NCBI GenBank assembly: GCA_947499005.1 | Contig: CANMML010000034.1 | Location: forward strand, 1 to 38,881 | Length of the DNA: 38,881 nucleotides | From: an uncultured Aquimarina sp. | Lineage (GTDB): Bacteria; Bacteroidota; Bacteroidia; Flavobacteriales; Flavobacteriaceae | Direction: 5' to 3' | Part shown: positions 8,237 to 15,981 of the stretch, piece after piece | How the letters are laid out: every line of letters starts with the position of its first letter | How positions within the stretch are numbered: position 1 is the first letter of the stretch | The notes under the pieces: generated by a model | What the model was told of the DNA's origin: nothing | The model's database searches: none | Seen by the model: the letters and a program-made list of their open reading frames with translations, nothing else | Made by a program: the position numbers and the translations under genes

Positions 8237-9964
8237 ATGGGAGATATTTATTTCTACATGATTATTGCATTAGCAATACTAGCCGTTGCAGATTTGGTTG
8301 TTGGGGTTAGTAACGATGCTGTAAACTTTTTGAACTCTGCCATTGGTTCTAAAGCAATCTCTTTTAAAACGATTATGATTGTTGCCAGCATAGGAATCGC
8401 TGCTGGAGCTATCTTTTCAAGTGGTTTGATGGAAGTTGCAAGGAAAGGTATTTTCGTTCCTAGTGAATTTTATTTCGATGAAATCATGGTCATTTTTATG
8501 GCCGTAATGATAACCGATATTCTTTTACTGGATTTCTTTAATACTTTGGGGATGCCTACATCTACCACTGTATCTATTGTATTCGAATTATTGGGGGCTG
8601 CTGTTTGTGTAGCTTTAATAAAAATTTACGGAGATCCTGAAAATGCAAAAGGACTTGCAGATTATATAAATACGACAAAAGCCATTCAAATTATTTCAGG
8701 CATACTGCTTTCTGTTGTAGTAGCCTTTTCCTTAGGGGCAATAGTTCAATGGATCACACGATTATTATTAAGTTTTGAATTTCGAAAGAAAGCAAGTTGG
8801 GCAGGAGCTTTGTTTGGTGGTGTAGCACTTACAGCTATTTTATATTTCATTTTTATAAAAGGAATAAAAGGAACTAACTATGCGAAATCTGTCGTGACAA
8901 TTTTATATGACAATGGTGTAGAAGGAGCTTTACAATGGGTAAATACTTATTTCGATGCTTCTTATGAAACACTAGCTGAGTTTGCCAAAAAGAAGAAGGA
9001 TTTTTATAAAGTTAATCCAACATCTGGTCAAGTAGCTTTAACCTTACGAGGCTTTCTAGAAACGAATGTATTATCTATCGTAGCTACTGGTTTTGTAATA
9101 TGGTCATTACTATCCTATGTTATCATTAATGTATTTAAAATTGATATTTACAAAGTAATTATCATTGTCGGTACGTTTGCATTAGCATTGGCATTTGCGG
9201 GGAATGATTTGGTGAATTTCATTGGTGTACCTGTAGCGGCTTGGGCTTCTTACCAAGAATGGGTAATCTCTGGTCTCGAACCTCACGAATTTTCAATGGC
9301 TGTCTTAGGCAAAAAAGCAAACACACCAACTGCAATTTTATTAGTTGCTGGTTTTATAATGGTATTGACGCTGTGGTTGTCTTCTAAGGCAAAAGAAGTT
9401 GTTAAGACCGAATTAAATTTATCGAGACAAAGCGAAGGTAAAGAACGATTTAAAGCCAATCTAGCTTCAAGAGTAATTGTGCGCTCATTAACTGCATTAG
9501 GAGGAAATATTGATAAAATACTTCCTGAAAATTTCAAAAAGTTTTCAGCAAAGCAATACGATCAAACGGCTATGAATGCGATAGAATACGCAAATCCCGA
9601 TGATCGACCAGCTTTCGATTTGGTACGTGCTTCTGTAAATTTAACAATGGCAGGAATATTAATATCGCTTGCAACTTCATTAAAACTTCCATTATCTACT
9701 ACTTATGTAACTTTTATGGTAGCCATGGGTACTTCTTTGGCAGATAAAGCTTGGGGTAAAGATAGTGCTGTTTATCGTGTCGCTGGAGTGTTAAATGTTA
9801 TTGGAGGATGGTTTTTAACCGCTTTTGCAGCCTTTACTGCTGCTGCAATCCTTGCATTATTAATCCATTTTGGTGGACCGATAATGATCGCTGTACTTCT
9901 TGTTTTAGCTCTTTTCATCATCTACAAGAACTACCAAAGTTTTAAAAAAAAAGAGAAGTTTTAA
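8237..9964 (+). CDS. PiT family inorganic phosphate transporter (frame ends early at an A9 tract)
   Basis: A 575-residue inner-membrane protein of the PiT family, which imports metal-phosphate driven by protons or sodium. Both halves of the signature are present: VSNDAVNFLNSAIGS near residue 24 and FAGNDLVNFIGVPVAAW near 320. About 11 or 12 membrane segments can be seen. Bacteroidota members are usually longer because a PhoU-like (DUF47) domain is fused at the C-terminus. Here that domain follows directly in the -1 frame, and the PiT frame stops ten bases after a run of nine A. The PiT part itself is complete. A Pho-box-like promoter and the following phoB/phoR genes support phosphate-starvation control. 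Confidence 0.92.
   Translation: MGDIYFYMIIALAILAVADLVVGVSNDAVNFLNSAIGSKAISFKTIMIVASIGIAAGAIFSSGLMEVARKGIFVPSEFYFDEIMVIFMAVMITDILLLDFFNTLGMPTSTTVSIVFELLGAAVCVALIKIYGDPENAKGLADYINTTKAIQIISGILLSVVVAFSLGAIVQWITRLLLSFEFRKKASWAGALFGGVALTAILYFIFIKGIKGTNYAKSVVTILYDNGVEGALQWVNTYFDASYETLAEFAKKKKDFYKVNPTSGQVALTLRGFLETNVLSIVATGFVIWSLLSYVIINVFKIDIYKVIIIVGTFALALAFAGNDLVNFIGVPVAAWASYQEWVISGLEPHEFSMAVLGKKANTPTAILLVAGFIMVLTLWLSSKAKEVVKTELNLSRQSEGKERFKANLASRVIVRSLTALGGNIDKILPENFKKFSAKQYDQTAMNAIEYANPDDRPAFDLVRASVNLTMAGILISLATSLKLPLSTTYVTFMVAMGTSLADKAWGKDSAVYRVAGVLNVIGGWFLTAFAAFTAAAILALLIHFGGPIMIAVLLVLALFIIYKNYQSFKKKEKF
9944..9952 (+). other. A9 tract at the PiT/PhoU-like frame junction
   Basis: Nine A followed by GAG. 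In frame it reads TTT AAA AAA AAA GAG AAG TTT TAA. A -1 slip on A AAA AAA, or one extra A in the transcript, gives AAA AGA GAA GTT TTA AGG and joins the PhoU-like frame, making a 796-residue protein. The site fits ribosomal slippage or polymerase slippage, but a one-base sequence error or a true mutation looks the same. Confidence 0.6.
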
Positions 9965-10626
9965 GGAAGAAGTATGCACTAATTCGAGCGGAGAAGAAAA
10001 CTAAGCAAGAAATAGTAGTAGAAAGTTCACAAAACATCCAGTCTTTTCTGAAACGAAGTAATAAGCTTTACACGAGTGCAATAGAAGGCTTAGGCTCTCA
10101 TGATTTCAGCAAGCTAAAGAAAAATTACAAGAATGTTTACAAGCTTAATGATGAAGTAAAAGATTTAAGTGATAACATATTCTACTTCATCAAAAATCAA
10201 GAAGATACTAATATAAACACTAGTACATTTTATCTTGATGTCATTAAGAGCCTACAAAAAATCGCTCAAGTTGTAAATTCTATTTCCAAATCAAGTTACA
10301 AGCATGTAGACAACGGACATAGGAAACTACGATTTAGTCAAATCAAAGATTTATTCGAAATTCGAGACGAAACTTCTAAAGTCATCGAAAACGCCAAAGC
10401 TTTATTTAAAGGCGATACCGATTTTGATATTGACCTACTCATCAAAGAAAAGCATGAAGCCTTAGCGTTAGTAGACTCTAAAATAGAAAACCAAATTTCT
10501 AGAACGCGTGCAGAAGAAAGTAGCCCTAAAAACACATCGCTGTATTTTGGGTTGTTGTTCGAAAGTCGAGATTTAATTACGGAAGTGTTAGAAATGGTTA
10601 AAATTTTCAAGAAAAATATTTCGTAG
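9946..10626 (+). CDS. PhoU-like (DUF47) C-terminal domain of the phosphate transporter, out of frame
   Basis: An open frame of 226 codons that overlaps the PiT end by 19 bases. It has no ATG, GTG or TTG until the internal Met near the very end (EMVKIFKKN), so it cannot easily start alone. The protein is helical and charged, with PhoU/DUF47-like helices (FLKRSNKLYTSAIEGL, DEVKDLSDNIFYFI, LLFESRDLITEVLEMVKIF). In relatives this domain is fused to PiT and is thought to modulate transport. The intact frame and natural stop argue that the fusion is, or recently was, functional. Confidence 0.72.
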   Translation, partial: KKREVLRKKYALIRAEKKTKQEIVVESSQNIQSFLKRSNKLYTSAIEGLGSHDFSKLKKNYKNVYKLNDEVKDLSDNIFYFIKNQEDTNINTSTFYLDVIKSLQKIAQVVNSISKSSYKHVDNGHRKLRFSQIKDLFEIRDETSKVIENAKALFKGDTDFDIDLLIKEKHEALALVDSKIENQISRTRAEESSPKNTSLYFGLLFESRDLITEVLEMVKIFKKNIS

Positions 10627-10687
10627 GTTTTAATTTGTTAACTTGATGGTATGCCAATGTCAATAAATAGTTACGAAACATCCATCT

Positions 10688-10719
10688 TTTCATTAGATTA
10701 ACATTAAGTACTATATTTA
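10688..10719 (+). promoter_or_regulatory. phoB promoter with Pho-box-like repeat
   Basis: TTTCATT (10688-10694) and TAACATT (10699-10705) lie 11 bases apart, followed by a -7-like TATATTTA (10712-10719), about 30 bases before the ATG. This suggests autoregulation of the two-component pair. Confidence 0.5.
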
Positions 10720-10749
10720 ACAAGCATATTACAATCTAAGCACAATAGC

Positions 10750-11433
10750 ATGAAAAAAGGCGATATTACGATTCTATTAGTAGACGATGAACCAGATATT
10801 TTAGAAATTGTAGGATACAATCTTTCTGAAGAAGGTTATCAAGTTTCAACAGCTTCAAACGGACTAGAAGCTATAGAAAAAGCTAAAAAGAAAAAACCGC
10901 AGCTTATCATTTTAGACGTAATGATGCCCGAAATGGACGGTATCGAAGCTTGTGAAAAATTGCGAAAAATTCCCGAATTGGAACAAACCGTAATTACTTT
11001 TTTAACCGCTAGAGGAGAAGATTATTCGCAAGTAGCTGGTTTTGACGCAGGGGCTGATGATTATATCACTAAGCCAATTCGACCAAAAGTATTAGTAAGT
11101 AAAGTGAAGGCTTTATTAAGAAGATTTAAAGACGAAGAACAAAATTCTAATATCGTTACCGTCGGTGATCTTACGATTAACCGAGACGAATATAAAATTA
11201 TAAACGGCACTAAAGAATTAGTTCTTCCTCGTAAAGAATTTGAATTACTATCCCTTTTAGCTTCTAAACCCAATAAAGTATTTAAGAGAGAAGACATTCT
11301 TCAAAAAGTATGGGGAGATGAAGTTATTGTTGGAGGAAGAACCATCGATGTACACATACGAAAGCTGCGAGAAAAAATTGGAGATGATAGTTTTAAAACT
11401 ATTAAAGGTGTAGGATATAAGTTCGTAATTTAA
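10750..11433 (+). CDS. phoB: PhoB-type response regulator (OmpR family)
   Basis: A 227-residue regulator. The receiver domain (about 1-120) has the acidic pair DDEPD, the phospho-acceptor in LIILDVMMPEMDG and the conserved Lys in YITKPI. The C-terminal OmpR/PhoB winged helix (about 132-225) has LPRKEFELLSLLAS and GGRTIDVHIRKLREK. It overlaps the kinase gene by one base (TAATG). OmpR-family regulators bind direct repeats of 10 or 11 bp as tandem dimers, which fits the repeats found across this locus. Assignment as the phosphate regulator rests on the linked PiT gene, its length and the kinase architecture; it is an inference but a strong one. Confidence 0.85.
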   Translation: MKKGDITILLVDDEPDILEIVGYNLSEEGYQVSTASNGLEAIEKAKKKKPQLIILDVMMPEMDGIEACEKLRKIPELEQTVITFLTARGEDYSQVAGFDAGADDYITKPIRPKVLVSKVKALLRRFKDEEQNSNIVTVGDLTINRDEYKIINGTKELVLPRKEFELLSLLASKPNKVFKREDILQKVWGDEVIVGGRTIDVHIRKLREKIGDDSFKTIKGVGYKFVI

Positions 11434-12497
11434 TGACCAAATCAAATACAGATAACAGTTTTAAATACCCTCATTTATTTACGCTTAAAACTGCGCTTTA
11501 TCTAACACTGGTTTTAACAGCAGTGTTATCCATCATGTTTTGGATATTCAAAATTGATAATTGGTGGGTACTTATTCCTTTTGCGTTAGCTTCGTATTCG
11601 ATTATTTTTCTAATGTTTCAATTTCGAACCAAGAAATTCGTACTTAGTAAAGTAAATGCTATCTACAAAGAATTAAATACTATCGAATCGCAAAGTAAAT
11701 TAATTCAACCTGTTAACACAAGTATGGATGGGTTAATTGAACAAGCTAAAGACTTTGCGATTAAGCGTAAAATAGAAATTGAAAATTTAAAGGATAAAGA
11801 AAATTACCGAAAAGAATTTCTAGGAAACGTATCACACGAACTTAAAACTCCTTTATTTACCATACAGGGCTATATTCTTACCTTGTTAGATGGAGCTAAA
11901 GACAAACCAAAACTTTGCGAAAAATATTTAAAAAGAGCCAATAAAGCTGTTGAGCGTTTAAATTACATTATTACCGACCTCGACATGATCACAAAACTCG
12001 AAGTGGGTGATCTTAATTTAAATATAGAAGAATTTGATATTGTCGAATTGCTACATAGCGTTTTCGAATTAATTGAAATGAAAGCGGCAAAAAAAAATAT
12101 CTCACTAACATTCGATCAGGAATACGAACCTATAGCTGTTAAGGCAGACTATGAAAAAATACTTCAAGTCGCGACCAATTTAATTGTAAACTCTGTTAAA
12201 TACGGAACAGAAAACGGAACTACAGAAGTAAGTATTCAAGATTTAATTGATAATAAAATTATTATTCGAGTAACCGATAACGGAGAAGGAATCGAAAAAG
12301 ACCATATCCCAAGATTATTCGAACGCTTCTATAGGGTTAGTAAAAGTCGCTCTAGAGAAGAAGGTGGTTCGGGTCTCGGTCTTTCTATTGTAAAACATAT
12401 TATGGAAGCCCACAACGAACAAATTTATGTTGAAAGTGTGGTAGAAGTAGGTAGCGAATTCTCTTTTACGCTAGAAAAAGCCAAACATCAAGAATAA
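11433..12497 (+). CDS. phoR: PhoR-type sensor histidine kinase
   Basis: A 354-residue kinase. Two membrane helices at about 22-40 and 44-62 have almost no periplasmic loop, so it does not sense a ligand outside. A short linker follows, then HisKA with FLGNVSHELKTPLF (phospho-His), and HATPase_c with N box NLIVNSVKYG, G1 DNGEGIE, F box FERFYR and G2 GSGLGLSIV. The small input region is typical of PhoR-like kinases, which monitor phosphate through transporter and PhoU proteins. Co-translated with the regulator gene (TAATG). The PhoU-like tail of the linked PiT is a plausible partner. Confidence 0.83.
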   Translation: MTKSNTDNSFKYPHLFTLKTALYLTLVLTAVLSIMFWIFKIDNWWVLIPFALASYSIIFLMFQFRTKKFVLSKVNAIYKELNTIESQSKLIQPVNTSMDGLIEQAKDFAIKRKIEIENLKDKENYRKEFLGNVSHELKTPLFTIQGYILTLLDGAKDKPKLCEKYLKRANKAVERLNYIITDLDMITKLEVGDLNLNIEEFDIVELLHSVFELIEMKAAKKNISLTFDQEYEPIAVKADYEKILQVATNLIVNSVKYGTENGTTEVSIQDLIDNKIIIRVTDNGEGIEKDHIPRLFERFYRVSKSRSREEGGSGLGLSIVKHIMEAHNEQIYVESVVEVGSEFSFTLEKAKHQE

Positions 12498-12547
12498 CTA
12501 AGGAAATTTCATTTAACTATTGGTTGAAAAAAATATATCTTTTCTTG

Positions 12548-12621
12548 CGTCATGCTGAATTTATTTCAGCATCTCACTGGCTTTTCTTATCATGGGATGC
12601 TGAAATGAATTCAGCATGACG
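12548..12621. repeat. Dispersed intergenic inverted repeat
   Basis: Arms of about 28 bases, beginning CGTCATGCTGAATTTATTTC (12548-12567) and ending GAAATGAATTCAGCATGACG (12602-12621), match as reverse complements with few mismatches around a loop of about 17 bases. This type of short element is common between genes in Bacteroidota. It may also serve as a terminator for phoR. Confidence 0.75.
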
Positions 12622-12733
12622 AAATTTCAAAGAAATTCCTTTTACAAAAGTGGTTTGAGTTTTAAATGAACCACTATGGAACTGGAAGATCCATAGTTTC
12701 GGTTACAACTAAAAGTCTTTTCCTATTTTCTAA

Positions 12734-12808
12734 CTTATTGCTTTAAGCAATAAGCTACATTAAGACATATAAGGCCTACTGCTTAAGGCTTAATACCTAT
12801 AGCCTTAA
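12734..12808. repeat. Two further palindromes in the phoR-trmB gap
   Basis: CTTATTGCTT T AAGCAATAAG (12734-12754) is a perfect 10-bp hairpin with one central base. TTAAGGCT (12783-12790) and AGCCTTAA (12801-12808) form a second pair. The 500-base gap 12498-13000 holds no supported gene apart from these, the larger inverted repeat and the trmB promoter. Confidence 0.55.
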
Positions 12809-12973
12809 ACAAAATTTTTCAGAAACCAAAGGTGAGATGTACTAAAGTACATAGGTTTAACTATTATTGAGACCAATAAAAGCTCTCTAAAGAATAAGCC
12901 TTCATTTTTCATTATTTAGTTATTTCGTGCATTATTCAAAAGGAAAAAGCGATTACAGCCTATTCTTTTTTGG

Positions 12974-12981
12974 TAATTTTG
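12974..12981 (+). promoter_or_regulatory. -7 box of trmB
   Basis: TAATTTTG is an exact TAnnTTTG match, 19 bases before the TTG start codon. No TTG is seen at the usual -33 spacing. Confidence 0.6.
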
Positions 12982-13000
12982 CATTTTAAAATTTACCACA

Positions 13001-13672
13001 TTGGGAAGCAAAAATAAATTAAAGCGTTTTAGAGAAAACGATACTTTTGATAATGTTGTTCAACCTACAAGAGAAGAAGTTATTAACGATACCCTTAATT
13101 TAAAAGGGAATTGGAGTGCTATTTTCGGGAACGACAATCCTGTTGTATTAGAATTAGGCTGCGGAAAAGGAGAATACACAGTAGGTTTAGCTCAAAAAAA
13201 TCCTGATAAAAACTTTATCGGAATTGATATTAAAGGGGCTCGATTTTGGCGTGGTGCGAAAACTGCAATAGAAGACAGTATTCCTAATGTTCGCTTTATT
13301 CGTACACAGATAGAATTAATCGAATATATTTTTGCAGCAGATGAAGTAAGTGAGATTTGGATTACTTTTCCTGACCCCCAAATAAAATACAAACGCACAA
13401 AGCACCGCCTTACCAATGATAGCTTTTTAGCAAAGTATAAAAGCATCATGAAAGAAGATGGTCTAATGCACTTAAAAACGGATAGCGAGTTCATGCACGG
13501 GTATACCTTGGGCTTATTACATGGAGCCGGACATGAGGTGCTTTATGCCAATCATAATGTATATCACAACCAAGGAGCACCAACAGATGTAACGTCTATC
13601 CAAACATTCTATGAAAATCAGTATCTTGAACAGAATAAACCGATAACCTATATACAGTTTAAAATAAGCTAA
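13001..13672 (+). CDS. trmB: tRNA (guanine-N7)-methyltransferase TrmB, TTG start
   Basis: A 223-residue enzyme that makes 7-methylguanosine at position 46 of tRNAs using SAM. Motifs seen: the SAM loop LELGCGKGEYT (about 47-57), GIDIKGARFWRGAK, and the family signature FPDPQIKYKRTKHRL. A TTG start is chosen because it lies just downstream of a perfect -7 box and gives the normal N-terminus MGSKNKLKRF. The next gene begins two bases after its stop, also with TTG, so trmB, the LysE-like gene and the MGMT-like gene form an operon. Confidence 0.93.
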   Translation: MGSKNKLKRFRENDTFDNVVQPTREEVINDTLNLKGNWSAIFGNDNPVVLELGCGKGEYTVGLAQKNPDKNFIGIDIKGARFWRGAKTAIEDSIPNVRFIRTQIELIEYIFAADEVSEIWITFPDPQIKYKRTKHRLTNDSFLAKYKSIMKEDGLMHLKTDSEFMHGYTLGLLHGAGHEVLYANHNVYHNQGAPTDVTSIQTFYENQYLEQNKPITYIQFKIS

Positions 13673-13673
13673 T

Positions 13674-14303
13674 TTGGAAACCACCAAACTATTTCTAATA
13701 ACATTCTTTGCAGCTTTTGTTGGCGTTATTCCACCTGGATTAGTCAATATGACCGTTGCAAAAACTTGTTTAGAAAGAGGAAAAAAAAGTGGTATTATCG
13801 TAGCTATAGGAGCATCTGTTACAGTACTTATACAAGCTTTTATTGCCATTCAGCTGGCACGCTATATTGCTGATGATCGTTGGATGTATAACATCATCTT
13901 GCGTACAGGCCTTGTGGTCTTTCTTTTATTAGGAATTTACTTTTTCATTAAAGCCAAATATCGAAGCTCTAAGAAAAAAGTAAAACTTTCAAAACACGGA
14001 AGTGCTAAAAGTTTCTTTAAAGGAATGATGATCTCCGCATTTAACATTCTACCCATTCCTTTTTTCTGTGCCGTCGGAACTGCTTTAAACATAAAAGGAA
14101 CTGTCGACTATGACTATATTACCGTTTCAAACTTTATCCTTGCCGCTGCACTAGGAACTTTTGTAATGCTATATATCTATGCCATCTCTTTTTTAAAAAT
14201 CAATATAAAAGAAGAAAAATTTGCTAGATACTCCAATTACTTAATGGCGGCTTTAATGCTGATACTTATGACCATAACTTTAATTCGAATTATTGTTGAA
14301 TAA
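13674..14303 (+). CDS. LysE family membrane exporter
   Basis: A 209-residue inner-membrane protein with about six hydrophobic segments and the LysE/RhtB N-terminal pattern (FVGVIPPGLVNMTVAKTCLERG). Family members export amino acids or related small molecules; the substrate cannot be read here. It starts with TTG right after trmB and overlaps the MGMT-like gene by one base (TAATG). Confidence 0.8.
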   Translation: METTKLFLITFFAAFVGVIPPGLVNMTVAKTCLERGKKSGIIVAIGASVTVLIQAFIAIQLARYIADDRWMYNIILRTGLVVFLLLGIYFFIKAKYRSSKKKVKLSKHGSAKSFFKGMMISAFNILPIPFFCAVGTALNIKGTVDYDYITVSNFILAAALGTFVMLYIYAISFLKINIKEEKFARYSNYLMAALMLILMTITLIRIIVE

Positions 14304-14650
14304 TGGGGAAGTATAGCGACGATACTATTAATTTTTTTGATCGTGTTTATGAAGTCGTAGTGCTAATCCCCGAGGGTAGAGTTACTTCTTATGGAGCTAT
14401 TGCAAAAAGCTTGGGAGCATCTAGAAGCTCTCGCATGGTTGGCTGGGCAATGAATGCCGCACACAGCAGACCAGGCGTTCCTGCACATCGTGTGGTCAAT
14501 AGAATTGGAATGCTTACTGGAAAACATCATTTCCCAGGCACCAATATGATGGAACGTCTTCTAAATGAAGAAGGAGTTAAAGTGGTAGAAGATAAGGTTG
14601 AAAATTTCAAGCAACTTTTCTGGGATCCATCTATTGAACTCGATCAATAA
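14303..14650 (+). CDS. Alkyltransferase-like protein (MGMT family lacking the active Cys)
   Basis: A 115-residue protein of the methylguanine-DNA methyltransferase fold, with GRVTSYGAIAKSLGASRSSRMVGWAM and a helix-turn-helix for DNA binding. The acceptor site PCHRV of true MGMT is replaced by PAHRV (in VPAHRVVNRIG), so it cannot take up alkyl groups. Such alkyltransferase-like proteins bind O6-alkylguanine and recruit nucleotide excision repair. It is the third gene of the trmB operon. Confidence 0.87.
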   Translation: MGKYSDDTINFFDRVYEVVVLIPEGRVTSYGAIAKSLGASRSSRMVGWAMNAAHSRPGVPAHRVVNRIGMLTGKHHFPGTNMMERLLNEEGVKVVEDKVENFKQLFWDPSIELDQ

Positions 14651-14711
14651 TAACAATTTGCTTTTCACACAAACAAATCTCATATTTACGGTATAGCTAT
14701 AATTTGTAAAA

Positions 14712-15059
14712 ATGAGTAAAACATGTCTTGCGTGTAATGGAAAAATTATCGGCCGATCAGATAAGAAATTCTGTTCTGATGGCTGCCGTAATAGTTATAA
14801 TAACGAGCTTAATAAAGACGTCACTAATCTTATCCGTAATACCAACAACGCTCTTAGAAAAAACTATCGTATCCTCACCAAACTAAATCCTAAAGAAAAA
14901 ACAAAAACCTCCAAAAGCAAATTGCTTAACGAAGGTTTTCGATTCGATTTATTTACCTCAACTTATATTACTAAAGAGGGTAAAGTCTACTATTTCATTT
15001 ATGATCAAGGGTATTTGCCTTTAGATAATGATTTTTATGTGTTGGTAAAAAGGAAGTAG
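14712..15059 (+). CDS. Small zinc-finger-like protein, function unknown
   Basis: A 115-residue basic protein. The N-terminus has the four-Cys pattern CLACNGKII...KKFCSDGC (Cys5, Cys8, Cys21, Cys25), a treble-clef-like zinc site as in small DUF2116-type proteins. A Lys/Asn-rich helical middle and a Tyr/Phe-rich end (YYFIYDQGYLPLD) follow. The stop codon is the first base of the dispersed repeat at 15059. No function is claimed; nucleic-acid binding is a guess. Confidence 0.65.
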   Translation: MSKTCLACNGKIIGRSDKKFCSDGCRNSYNNELNKDVTNLIRNTNNALRKNYRILTKLNPKEKTKTSKSKLLNEGFRFDLFTSTYITKEGKVYYFIYDQGYLPLDNDFYVLVKRK

Positions 15060-15259
15060 GCTTCGACTGCGCTCAGCCGGACAGGGTGGAGCTGCGCTCA
15101 ACCTAGTAATGTGTGACTGTACTCAATTGGACAGGTTATAGCTAAGTCAACCTCACAGGTTGAATATTTAATAAACATATGTCATGCCAAAGGCATGTCT
15201 GGCTGAGCATTTCAACAAGCTGACGCTAAAGGTATGTACGGCTGAGCGCAGTCGAAGCC
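15059..15259. repeat. Exact 20-bp inverted repeat pair before the GIY-YIG gene
   Basis: GGCTTCGACTGCGCTCAGCC (15059-15078) and its exact reverse complement (15240-15259) enclose degenerate copies (CTGCGCTCAACC, GGCTGAGCATTTCAACAAGC) and a small hairpin CATGCC/GGCATG (15183-15197). The right copy ends 19 bases before the GIY-YIG start codon. No gene is supported between the arms. Confidence 0.85.
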
Positions 15260-15278
15260 CCAATCAAATCAGCAGAAA

Positions 15279-15587
15279 ATGAAAACATATTACGTATACA
15301 TTTTAGAGTGCTCGGACAAAACATACTACACAGGAGTTACTAATAACTTAGAACGAAGATTCTCTGAACATTCGGAAGGGTATAATCCAAAATCGTATAC
15401 CCATAAAAGAAGACCTGTTAAACTACTTTTTAGTTTAGAATTTAGATACATCAATAAAGCCATAGCATTTGAAAAACAATTGAAAGGTTGGAGCCGTGCC
15501 AAAAAGCAAGCATTGATTGAGGGAAAATTTGAAGATTTAAAAATGCTATCGGAATGTAGAAACTTTACACATTATAAGTATGAGTAG
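15279..15587 (+). CDS. GIY-YIG nuclease superfamily protein
   Basis: A 102-residue single-domain protein of the UPF0213/YhbQ-like GIY-YIG group. It starts with YYVYILECSDKTYYTGVTNN (the GIY and YIG strands appear as YVY and YTG), then the Arg of LERRFSEHSEG and a Glu in IAFEKQLKGWSR that fits the catalytic metal ligand. Members are small nucleases of mostly unclear role. The gene is bracketed by several inverted copies of a dispersed repeat with no other gene in the interval, and no -7 consensus is seen. The association of gene and repeat is discussed as a finding. Confidence 0.85.
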   Translation: MKTYYVYILECSDKTYYTGVTNNLERRFSEHSEGYNPKSYTHKRRPVKLLFSLEFRYINKAIAFEKQLKGWSRAKKQALIEGKFEDLKMLSECRNFTHYKYE

Positions 15588-15611
15588 TATTCTGGGCTTT
15601 AACAGAATTAG

Positions 15612-15847
15612 TCTTCGACTGCGCTCAGCCTGACACTCCCTATACGGATACACTCAGCCTGACATTTCCTATACGACTACGCTCAGCTTGACACATCTTG
15701 TACGACATGCTTAACGCTACACTTAATTATAGATCAACCAAGCTAAAACCAATGTCAAGCTGAGCGCAGTCGAAGTACAAACTAACAATAAGACTTAACT
15801 ACATTTGACTCAACTTTAACCATTGTCCGACTGAGCGCAGTCGAAGC
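15612..15847. repeat. Dispersed repeat cluster after the GIY-YIG gene
   Basis: Direct copy TCTTCGACTGCGCTCAGCCTGACA core (15612-15635), two decayed copies (CACTCAGCCTGACA near 15651, ACGCTCAGCTTGACA near 15677), and two inverted copies containing CTGAGCGCAGTCGAAG (about 15759-15775 and 15831-15846). The gap 15588-15981 holds only these and the dnaE promoter. Confidence 0.85.
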
Positions 15848-15948
15848 CCAGCAACAAGACAACCTTCAAGTATTAGACTTATCATCTAGATTCACTCAAT
15901 AAAACGTTCTTTATAACAACCAACATGCTATAATTGCTCTTTATATTC

Positions 15949-15956
15949 TAAATTTG
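15949..15956 (+). promoter_or_regulatory. -7 box of dnaE
   Basis: TAAATTTG, an exact TAnnTTTG match, 25 bases before the dnaE ATG. Confidence 0.55.
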
Positions 15957-15981
15957 TAATCACACCTTTTTTTAATCGCCC

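Noticed and set aside
13192..13849. Antisense reading frames over trmB and the LysE-family gene
   Set aside because: They are shadows of well-supported genes and have no promoter or family resemblance.
15059..15847. A CRISPR array
   Set aside because: Copies are both direct and inverted, unevenly spaced and decayed, with no regular spacers and no cas genes.
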